A stretch of DNA of 64,000 nt from NCBI GenBank assembly GCA_030272585.1, contig BSYQ01000011.1, positions 1,240,001 through 1,304,000 of the forward strand. The letters are read 5' to 3'. The translations under genes were made by a program, and so were the position numbers. Origin of the DNA: Bryopsis sp. KO-2023. Lineage: Eukaryota > Chlorophyta > Ulvophyceae > Bryopsidales > Bryopsidaceae. A model generated the notes under the pieces. The model did no database searches, was not told the DNA's origin, and saw only the letters and a program-made list of their open reading frames with translations. Of the stretch, positions 42,801 through 51,094 are shown piece by piece. The stretch's first letter is position 1, and each line of letters begins with the position of its first letter.

Positions 42801-45120
42801 GAAGTAAGGGCGGATTATACTCGTATTAGCCAGTGTAAGGCATTGAGTTAACCGAACCTGAAGAGCGGAAAAAGCTACCAAGCGGATAAGGAGTGCTACT
42901 GACAAAATAATTTAAAGGAAAAGCGCAAACTCAAGGATCAGCGGAAAAAGTTATGTGTCTTGGAGAGTTGAGCGCTGAATAATGGATTCTACTGTTGACA
43001 AGCGGACAAAATTATGGAAGGTCCTGCAAACGACAAAGCATGCGGAAAAAGATGCATAAGAGCATGTCGGAGTGGAGGAAACTTGTCAGAGAAGCGGATT
43101 ATTTAGTGCCAGGGAGATGAGTCCTACCGCAGAAGACACATTTGGATGAAGTACTTCACAAGAGCGGAATTGCATCATCATTACGACTTCAAGAGTTGCT
43201 GGAGGCGGAATACTACTGTCAGTTGGGGATTAAAGCGGAAATTTTGAACAAGTAGGCCGACCTAAGAAGGGCGCCACTAAATAGAGATTTCCAGGAGCTT
43301 AATCCAAAGCTTGAAGGACCAGCAAGCGAAAGATTGACTGGAATTGGAATTGGAAAGAAGCTAACGACAGATATCCACGACATGAGCGGATATTGCTTCA
43401 GATGGCGGAACACTAAAGTGTATAGGCGGATTACTAGCTTGAGCAGCCTATGGCGCCAGCAGATTCGACCTAAACCGGACAATACTGAAGCAGGCATGGA
43501 ATGGATGGATCCAGCAATGATGATGGGGAGAATGGACTCCAAAGCTGACTCCAAAGCGGACTATAAGGTTCCAAACGAGTAAATGGAAGTTTTGAAGCTT
43601 TGTGGTCGGGACAAGGAGTGCTTTGCTTCCGTATACTGAAGAAGTTGTCCAACATTGAGAGGGTGGAAGAACCACGATCAAAGAAGCGGAATACAGCTCT
43701 TATTTGAAGCTTTAAGCGGATAAATCTTGACTGAGCATTGCTCAAGAGCGGATTCCAGCGAATAGTGGTCACCAAGAGCGGAAATACTATGTCTTGGTAA
43801 CAAGCCTGGAAGAATGAATTAGACGACAAGACAGGCGGCTAGTGCCTGATCAATGGAGGGCAAGTGGCGGAATTTAAGTGCCACTACACTTTGTGTGATA
43901 TATAGTTTCCTGGGCAGATAAGAAATGCTTGAGAAATAAGAGACCATTACCAGAAAAACCCAAAACGCGGACAAAGGAAGCAGCGAATCAATCGGACAAT
44001 CGCAAGGAAGCGGGTCTGATAACGGCCACCTCAAAGAGAGTTGGGGCGGATTTCCTGAGCGGATATTTCAAAAAGAGATTTGGCTGGCTACTTGTCAAGC
44101 GGAAACAGGGGATGGGGACTTCCTGGAATGGCGAAAAGCATGGTTGAATGCGGATTGGCTGGAGAGGAGGCAAATAAAGATTGAGCGTGGAAGCGGCGGT
44201 TATGCGTGGAGCATAATCAACAAAGAGGCGGAAATCCAGGTGTGCACGATGGATGGATGCCAGAAGGCCGGACAAATCCCAAAGACCAGGGATGGCGCAA
44301 TCCACGCCGAGGCCTAACTTTGTGGAGCAACCAGAGCAGCCTAAAACGCCATACCAAGCAATGAGCACCACGTGGACAAAAAGGCTTGGGAGACTATTGA
44401 GGTGCGGTAGTTTCAACCAGTCTGGCAAGACTGTTATGGTGTATACTGAGAGACCCAAGCTAGGAGAGCTTGAACCAGGCGAAGCAATCTGGTTGAAGGT
44501 TGACAAACAAACAAATCGCGCTAGAGGTCCAAACTAGCGACCGCGGAGCATCCACTGACAGGTGGTCAGAGCGGAAAACAGAGTTTCCTTGGATGCTACA
44601 CTTAAAGGCGAGTGAGCGGGCAGATTTGTTGAAGTGGAGAAATATACCAGTCGAGAGAGAAGTGGTGAACCTTTTCAAAAGGCGGACTAAGAGGGAAACC
44701 AAGTACCTTGGAGCTAAGAACAAAGCGTTGGAACGCACACCAGAACTCTTTAGAGTTAACTGAGTGTGGCGGATTGTTGAAGATGTTAATAAGTTCGACA
44801 AAAAGAAGATGCTTCAAGCTCTGTCAGCGGACTGCAAATATGTGTGGAGGAAGAATTTAATTCGAGTATTGTGCATTGACAACCCATTCAGTGAAATGTG
44901 CAGAACCGGGTAATCCGTCGGCACCCTTGTCCATAGGGAGAACGGTCTATTCCTGGTTGTTTTGAACGCCTGTGTTAAGGTGTGTGCCTTTACGCGACAT
45001 TAAACTTCCGAAGGATTCCTTACATCAGCAAAGTTCAACTTGGACAAGGAGGAACACGATAATTTGAAGTAGGAAGTCCAAGACCGCAACCTTGAGGAAG
45101 GCGGACCTGAGAAGCGGACC

Positions 45121-45230
45121 TGGAGGGCGGACTAAAGAGGACTAAGCCCTTAGGCGGATTAAACACCTGGAGGGCGGACTAAAGAGGACTAAGCCCTTAG
45201 GCGGATTAAACACCTAGAGGGCGGACTAAA
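45121..45230 (+). repeat. 47-bp tandem repeat in E-b (2 units plus part)
   Basis: The unit begins TGGAGGGCGGACTAAAGAGG at 45121 and again at 45168, with a partial third at 45215. Each unit has two GCGGA motifs. The E-a arm has fewer units, so the number changes between copies. Confidence 0.8.
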
Positions 45231-47044
45231 AGTTTAGCCTTCGGGCGGAGTAAAGCTTCATCAGGCGGACTATGAAAAGCTCAAGGGCGGACTTCAAAAC
45301 GAATTCCAAAGGCGGATGAAATTAGACAGCCAGAGCGGGTTAAATACGACCGCTAGAGCCGGATTTTGAAGGTGAACTTGCGTGGAACTACAAGAAGGGA
45401 CGACTATGCTGATTTGGAAGGCGGATTACAAGGCTTTCGTTCAATACAAGACCACGGGCGGAAGTGCCACATATTATGCAGAAACCAGCGGACAGAAGAG
45501 GATATGAAGAGCTCAAGATTTCGGGCGAAATACCAACAGTTGAGAGGGGACTGTTTGGGCGACAAAGCGGGAACTCTGACGGGGATGTCTTGCAGCAGGA
45601 AAATGGGGGCAAGCTCCTCAACCAGTGTTCTGGAGAGCCGTGGTCAAAACACTGGCCCGCTAGTCAGTTGAGTTGGAGATTATCATTCAAGGTGCTGAAG
45701 AGAAGACGAAGGTCTTCCTCCAGAGGCAAGTCAAGCGTGAAGGAAAAGGAGGAGGACTTCCGACACTTGATGAGGCTCAAGCCGGAGCCAAAATCAAGAT
45801 GTGCTAACCCGCTAAGCGGATTAGTTAAGTCGGGAAGTCACTTGTCAAGGGGCGAGCAAGGATGCACAGTTCCCCTCAGGCGGAACTGCTGTTCGAACAA
45901 GGAGTAACCCGACGGGGGTTACCCGGATACTTTCTTCTCGGGAAGGCGTGCATTGACTTCCAGCAAACTAAACCCCGCTGAAAATAGGATCAAGAGCGGA
46001 TTTGCCAAGCCACAAGCGCGCAGAAGGAGGACCAAGGGGATTATCCAAAGGCGATTTAACTTTGGACGTGCAAGGTAAAAGAGAGACAAAAACCATCGGG
46101 GAAGGTGAACACTGCCAAGTGGTACCCGCGTTATTTGTCTGAGGAGCGGAAGTCGACGGACTGACATTCCTTTAACTCTTTCTTGCGGAACTTTCTATTT
46201 AGTGGTATCTGAATGGATAGTGCGGACAAGATCGTCTTGTTGCTGGCGGACTATTTCCAAGGTTCTTTGGAAGGCGGGGGTTAAAAGGTAATCTCTGTGG
46301 CGGAAGGTATATGGAGTATATTTCGTGTGGAAGTCAACAAGTTTTGAAGTGGCGGAACTTGGGGACTAACCGAGCATTGATGAGAGCGGACTATCTGCGG
46401 TGAAAAGAATCGACACGTTTTTGGATTCAGACAGTATCAAGGAGTGAGCGGGTTGAGAGCGATTCTATAGGGATGGAGTAAATGGAGATACCCAGTTGGT
46501 TATTTACTACCTATAGACGCAACCGCGAGACTTTGAGAAGTTTCTTTGACAAAGCGATGCCGTGAGAAGGATCCAAAGACGACGGAGGTGGCGGCTCATG
46601 CAATGGAAAACAAAAGAAGGAATGTGCGGACATTCAAAAATTACTCTTCTCCAACGAAGGAACCTCGAGCGGACGTGGAACTGACCGAAGGGCGGATTAT
46701 CACAGAAGCCGAGCAAAGAAAGAAGCCGAAATAAATTCTGAACTATGAACCGTGGAGACGGAAGACACATACAGCTGAGTGACTGAATTCGTTCGAGCGG
46801 ACTAATTGTACATCAGTTGGCGGAAACAGCAGCTGAAGCGGACAATGCACTTGTCAGGAGGAAAGCAACTTCGACTACGGCGGAAGAAGCGAAGTTCTGA
46901 AGAGAACTTGAAGGGTATTCGACTGGCAGATTGTGACCAGCGGATTAAGCCTGTTGGAATATGACTGGCGAGTTAATATTGGCGGAATCAAATTGCTAGC
47001 GAATACGAAGACAAGAGGCATTTGGGCGGACAAAATCCATTACT

Positions 47045-47160
47045 TGAGGCGGATATTGTGCTTGCAGAGGCGGATATCGTGCCTGCAGAAGCGGAAATTG
47101 TGCTGCAGAAGCGGAATTGTGCCTGAAGTAGTGGATATTGTGCCTGAAGAAGCGACACAA
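47045..47160 (+). repeat. Short tandem repeat (about 20-25 bp) with GCGGA in E-b
   Basis: Five or six imperfect units of the form GTGCCTGCAGAAGCGGAAATT. The E-a arm (about 32290-32375) has about four. Local expansion of a motif-bearing unit. Confidence 0.75.
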
Positions 47161-48795
47161 TTCCAGTGAGCGGAATGTGAAGGCGGAATTGATGATCTCA
47201 AAGAGCCAAGGCGGAAAATATCAGTCAAGACGGAATTTGAGGACCATAGTCGCAAGTACAATTAGGAACGAATGAAAGGGCGTCAAAGCGAACGTTGAAG
47301 CGACCTAGCGGACAACACTGAGCGGAAGTTCTGATCGACAACCGACTTGGAGGCGTGAAGGTGGTTATGCAACGATTGACTCAGTCATGAGCGGATTATG
47401 GATGTTCTGAAGCTGAGGATGTAATGGAGACTTATGGGGGTTTACCAAAGCATCAGAGGATTGGCCGAAGACAACAAAGAATCGCCAGGGTGGATTAAAA
47501 TGGACCATCAGGGCGGAGTAATTCAAACCGCCGAAGAAGGAGCGGACATTATTTGAAGACCAAACTCGGAAAAACATTGGAGCGGACCATCGAAGACAAT
47601 AGCACTGGAGCAGAAAGGACGAAGAGGTCAGGGAATGGCCGGACGCTCTGCTGCATATACTGGCTCTCGCTGCTACGTAGGGACTCTAGTAGCCAACCAG
47701 CGGATTGTGATTCGATGAGATCCTGGGGGAAATGCAGGCCTCAGACAAATCTCTATAGCAGTGGCCATACATGTTATGGATATGCTCGAGCGGCTATTGT
47801 TCTGAGGTGTTGCGGCGGACAAACTCATGGGAGATTCGTAGGGATGTTGAAGAGAGAAGAAGCTGAGAGATCAGCCGGACTTCTCATCGGTGTACTGGCT
47901 CTCGCTGCTAAGTGGGGACTCTAGCAGTCAACCAGCTTCGTGAGATCCTGGGGGTATCCGCATAGGATTTGGCCTCGGACAAATCTCTACACTGATGACC
48001 GCTTATATACTAGCGGATAAACGTAACGAATGCAGTGTTGTGCCTAAGTGATATCCGACCAAGCGTTTTACCGAGCGAAGAACGAAGATGTACCATGGAA
48101 GGAAGGAAAAATATCAGTTGTAAATGAAGAAAACGGAAGTGGAAATCTGACCAAGGAATTGCAGCGGAATTGGAATTGACCAAAACTGCAATGGATGAAA
48201 AGCCGCAGCGGATATCAACAGCAGCGGACTACAGGAGAGTGTCTGACAAGAGCGAAGCTTATGGTTTCCGACTAAGTGAAACTGCGAAGCGAGGTAGCGA
48301 GCGGAAGTTATAATCTAAGCTTGCGCGGACTTGGAGTCTTGAACGGATAAAGCATAGCGGGCATTTCTTCATGTTCGTGTGCTGAATCACGAGCAAGAAG
48401 ACATTGCAAGCAATGCTTATGCCATGTTTAACCTTCTCCTTGGCGGTACTCGTGGGCGGAATCCACATCCGCACCATAGAACCACGAGTTAGGAGAGGCT
48501 TGAGCGGGCTATTACTAAATGCCCTGATGAAGCAAGCAGACGAAGAAGCGGGCATCCGTCCAAGCAAGAGACACAAGGTTTTTGGATTTCACAGAGTATG
48601 GGATCTGTTATGCCGTTTGAAAATCATCTTGTTGCATGATTGTGAGGTTTGTTTTCTATTTTTCTATTTTTCTTCGTGTTTTGTTCAGTGGATGGCCCTG
48701 TTTCTCTTTTTAGCGGCCAATCAAAGTACTTATTCTTTATTTCTTTCGGGTTTTTCTTTCGCGATTCACTTTCTTGAGTGCTGAGGACACCACTC

Positions 48796-48815
48796 GGGGG
48801 GGGGGGGGGAGTAGT
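48796..48815 (+). promoter_or_regulatory. Polypurine tract of E-b
   Basis: Fourteen G (48796-48809) followed by AGTAGT, directly before the 3' LTR. Confidence 0.85.
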
Positions 48816-49045
48816 TGATACGAGGTGACGAGGTTAGTGTCTAGATGTCCCATCGGTGAGTGGGTGTGTCACTGTAGAGTAAGGGGTTAGTGTGTTGTGG
48901 ATGGTATAAAAGGGGTTGTATTTTTGACATTGTGTAACCTTTGGGGCTGGGTTTGCTATTGTGTTGTGTTCCCACGTTCTACCCTCCTCCACTTGGAGGA
49001 GGGCCCCTATCTACCCTTCCCCCTCTGGGGGAAGGGCCCCTATCA
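48816..49045 (+). repeat. 3' LTR of E-b (230 bp)
   Basis: Appears identical to 39633-39862, including TATAAAA and both hairpins. Followed by the target copy AGAAC (49046-49050). Confidence 0.95.
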
Positions 49046-49210
49046 AGAACGTGGGAACACAACACAATAGCAAACCCAGCCCCAAAGGTTACCCAATGTC
49101 AAAAATACAACCCTTTAAGTACCGTCCACAACACACTAACCCCTTACTCTACAGTGACACACCCACTCACCGATGGGACATCTAGACACTAACCTCGTCA
49201 CCTCGTATCA
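49046..49210 (-). repeat. 5' LTR of E-a, U3-side fragment, with target copy of E-b
   Basis: Remainder of the E-a LTR split by E-b. The outer end GTATCA at 49210 is followed by the target copy TTCTC (49211-49215). Because the neighbouring E-b LTR is inverted, 48816-49210 reads as a near-palindrome. Confidence 0.9.
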
Positions 49211-49215
49211 TTCTC

Positions 49216-49500
49216 TCTGAACTTAACCCCCTAGAACCCGTACTAACCCGTACTACACACTCGTACTGCAAAATGAGTGCGATCAACGTATCAACCTCTG
49301 TCCAAACACAGTTGGCGCTTTAACCGCAATCACACTGCGGACCATCCCTGTGTCGCACAGATACGTCACACCTTCCTTTAGGCAACCCAAAAGTCTCTTC
49401 CTTTGACTTCTCCTGGCACCTCATAGCGAACCACTTTTGGACCCAACTGTACTCTTCCAGCACCAAGGCCAAACGTGTTCACCATATCCTCGCCACAACA
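49216..49500 (-). repeat. Element II 5' LTR, outer fragment (boundary inferred)
   Basis: Continuation of 20188-20276 after E-a. The minus-strand start TGTTGTGG at 49500 would give an LTR of about 381 bp with TGTT/AACA ends (the inner end is CCTAACA). The outer boundary has no second copy in the window to confirm it. No ORF seen. Confidence 0.45.
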
Positions 49501-49606
49501 CACTCCATTTTCGCAACTCTGGTCCTCCTTACACCTTCCTCTCCTCATATATTTTGAAACAAGGATAACCCTTCAACACTTTTGGGCTCCCCGAGCACAT
49601 GCTCTA

Positions 49607-49684
49607 CCCGCATTTCTTTTAAGTCGCTCTAGGTCCACGACTACACCCGCATTTCTTTTAAGTCGCTCTAGGTCCACGACTACA
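49607..49684 (-). repeat. 39-bp tandem duplication in the leader of element A
   Basis: Two copies of a unit starting CCCGCATTTCTTTTAAGTCG on the plus strand, at 49607 and 49646. Confidence 0.85.
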
Positions 49685-49707
49685 CGGCCCGGTCCGGAGG
49701 ACCGCCC

Positions 49708-49719
49708 GCTCCGAAACCA
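49708..49719 (-). promoter_or_regulatory. Primer binding site of element A
   Basis: TGGTTTCGGAGC on the minus strand, two bases (AT) inside the LTR. The eighth PBS in the window with this sequence. Confidence 0.85.
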
Positions 49720-49721
49720 AT

Positions 49722-49988
49722 TGTTACAGGAAGAAAAGGTGGGAACCAGAAGTTACAAGTAGTTCAAAGTACAACGCCCTTTTATCCACAGAAAGACTGC
49801 GAATTGGATTGTGCCTGGAAACTAGAACCTTGTAAATTCACCGTGAACTTGGGTTCTAAGTTCCAGGAGCTTCTCAGAACTCACTCCCATCAAGAAGCTA
49901 CCTATTACACGTGGTCACAAACCCCCACGTGGCACTCTAACTCCCTTCAACCTTTTCCAAACGTGATCTAAACTTCCCACACGTAACA
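49722..49988 (-). repeat. 5' LTR of element A (267 bp)
   Basis: TGTTAC and GTAACA ends. It interrupts the ORF that ends at 49989: codons beyond that point are LTR sequence. Confidence 0.75.
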
Positions 49989-50553
49989 CCCACGCTGCTG
50001 CTGCCCACCTCGTCCGCGCCGTGTTGCTCCTCGATTGTTATGGTGCCGCCCTGACTCTTGTTTTGCAATGGTCTTCAACTGTTGTGCCAATAAGTCGCGG
50101 CGGAGCTTGGCCGTAGTTTCAGCAATCACCTGGCTCTGGAAGACGTTCTGGTGATCTTGAAGTCGAATTTGAGTTTGTAATGCTTTCCACGTCCCTGCGA
50201 GCTCTGTATTTCGAAACTGGCCGTTCGTGAATTGCACGTCCAGGAGCGCGGTCTGCTGCTCAAGAATCGCCAACGCTCCACTGAAAATTGGTACCAAAGC
50301 CAGCTGCAACTGACCGTCTGTACCCGGATGGCAGATCAACGACGCGAAGCTTGCGCACCAATCAAACAAGTGGGCAACACTAGGAGCCCAATTCAGCACC
50401 TCTTGATAGAATCCCGACGACGCTCCTAGTTGTGATGCGAGGAGTTGTCCTTGCGCCGTGTGTGCAATGTCAAACCAGCCCCCAAATAGGCACCCCACTG
50501 GGCGTTTTACGGGGTTACGAGGCCAGTGGGGAATTCGCGCCGCCTCTCCAATG
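49989..50553 (-). pseudogene. Gag-like ORF fragment cut by elements A and 2
   Basis: About 188 open codons. The minus-strand frame is open from the insertion site of element 2 (50553) to the LTR of element A (49989). It has hydrophobic helices in the middle, a Gln-rich stretch (TKLRRDLLAQQLKTIAKQES) and an Arg/Gly/Gln tail with RGRGG, which is like the basic tail of Gag but has no zinc knuckle in view. I cannot assign a family. It follows the 3' LTR of element B on the minus strand, once element 2 is removed, so it may be Gag of a tandem or recombined element, or unrelated DNA. No start codon can be fixed. Confidence 0.4.
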
Positions 50554-50973
50554 TGTTAGTCTTTTAGCGCTATACGAGGTAGTTTGGGATAGAGCCGAGG
50601 GTGGCTGACGCATGTGGGTTCACGAGTAAGACAGATTAGACCCAGAGTTTGGGGCATGCGTCAGCGTACTACACTTAGGGGTACTTAAGAGGCCCACTCG
50701 TTGTTTTGACGTTCACTTTATTTTGTAAGAACTCGGGATTCGTGGGATTGGTGTGTTCCCGCTTGTGTGTGTGTTTGTGTGTGAGTGTGTTAAGTGTTTG
50801 CCTGACGCAATCACTTCCCAACCCAAGTGCTCTAGTAGCGTTCACAACCGCGCTAGCTAGAGAGTTGTCTAAACCAACAAACCCCACAAGTATACTTGCG
50901 TTAGCCAGCAAGTTATCACGAATCCAACCAACACAGCCGACCACTATTGCGTCACCCACAAGCTTCACTATCA
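50554..50973 (+). repeat. 5' LTR of element 2 (420 bp)
   Basis: Same as element 1 apart from a few changes shared by both LTRs of element 2, such as CATGTGGGTTCACG for CATGCGGGTTCGCG, so those variants predate the insertion. Confidence 0.95.
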
Positions 50974-50975
50974 AT

Positions 50976-50987
50976 TGGTTTCGGAGC
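50976..50987 (+). promoter_or_regulatory. Primer binding site of element 2
   Basis: TGGTTTCGGAGC, two bases after the LTR. Confidence 0.9.
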
Positions 50988-51094
50988 AGGCAAGAACTTT
51001 AAGTTCTTGAGATCGAAACTTGTGAACGTGGCGCAACAAACGTTTTTGTTGTTTGTTTGGTAGAGAGAAACTCCCAAATAGTGGCTGAGAGACC

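Larger units (their letters stand above)
39878..48795 (+). other. Non-coding interior of E-b, saturated with the sense motif GCGGA
   Basis: About 8.9 kb without a credible gene. From about 40400 to 48500 the pentamer GCGGA, mostly as (A/G)GCGGA(A/C/T), occurs every few tens of bases. In 41821-42420 I counted 18 copies on the plus strand and none of the reverse complement. About 0.6 would be expected by chance in 600 bases. The intervening sequence is not repetitive, so this is not a simple tandem array. The first 500 bases (39878-40370) are poorer in the motif and may be a separate leader. Confidence 0.85.
39633..49045 (+). mobile_element. Element E-b: 9.4-kb non-coding LTR element inserted inverted in the LTR of E-a
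   Basis: Two 230-bp LTRs that look identical (39633-39862, 48816-49045), PBS, G-run polypurine tract, 5-bp target duplication AGAAC. The interior matches E-a in reverse. Having inserted head-to-head into its own family's 5' LTR, it makes an inverted repeat of about 9.1-kb arms around 39633-39862. No coding capacity, so it needs proteins from another element. Confidence 0.95.
20277..49210 (-). mobile_element. Element E-a: 9.4-kb non-coding LTR element carrying element 1 and an inverted copy of itself
   Basis: Outer ends TGATAGGGGCC (20277) and CCTCGTATCA (49210) are the two ends of the 230-bp E LTR, and the insertion is flanked by a 5-bp duplication TTCTC. Taking out element 1 plus its TSD (10,102 bp) and E-b plus its TSD (9,418 bp) leaves 9,414 bp, one base off the length of E-b. 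Minus-strand order: 5' LTR (49210-49051, then 39632-39563), PBS, non-coding interior 39547-30645 and 20547-20507, 3' LTR 20506-20277. No protein-coding gene of its own. Confidence 0.9.
7493..49500 (-). mobile_element. Element II: Ty3/Gypsy retrotransposon in pieces, with nested insertions
   Basis: Reassembled on the minus strand from 5' LTR fragments (49500-49216, 20276-20188, 19644-19638), PBS 19635-19624, leader 19623-19136, gag 19135-18280 plus 12182-10066, and pol 10090-7493. Insertions interrupting it are E-a (TSD TTCTC), the solo LTR (TSD GTTAGG), element D (TSD CACGAG) and element I. The rest of pol and the 3' LTR are outside the window. Removing D joins both gag halves. The outer LTR start at about 49500 (TGTTGTGG on minus) is inferred, since the other copy is not in view. 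Confidence 0.75.
49501..49988 (-). mobile_element. Element A: 5' LTR, PBS and start of leader
   Basis: Minus strand: LTR 49988-49722 (267 bp, TGTTACGTG to CTGTAACA), spacer AT, PBS 49719-49708, then leader down to 49501, where element II is inserted. The remainder lies outside the window. The leader has a 39-bp direct repeat (49607-49684). The LTR resembles that of element B in layout (TGTTAC/GTAACA ends). Confidence 0.75.

Noticed and set aside
30645..48780. Short ORFs (up to about 180 codons) in both E arms as real genes
   Set aside because: No recognisable motif, and differences between the arms include frame-changing indels and stops.
20277..49210. A single giant palindromic element or inverted dimer integrated at once
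   Set aside because: E-b has its own complete LTRs and a private target duplication AGAAC inside the LTR of E-a, so two successive insertions explain it fully.
6951..49719. tRNA gene fragments at the GCTCCGAAACCA sites
   Set aside because: Only 12 bases match in each case, always next to an LTR end. They are primer binding sites.
50521..50553. A second type of PBS (TGGAGAGGCGG on minus) following the LTR of element B
   Set aside because: It lies seven bases from the LTR end, unlike the others, and I cannot match it to a tRNA with confidence.
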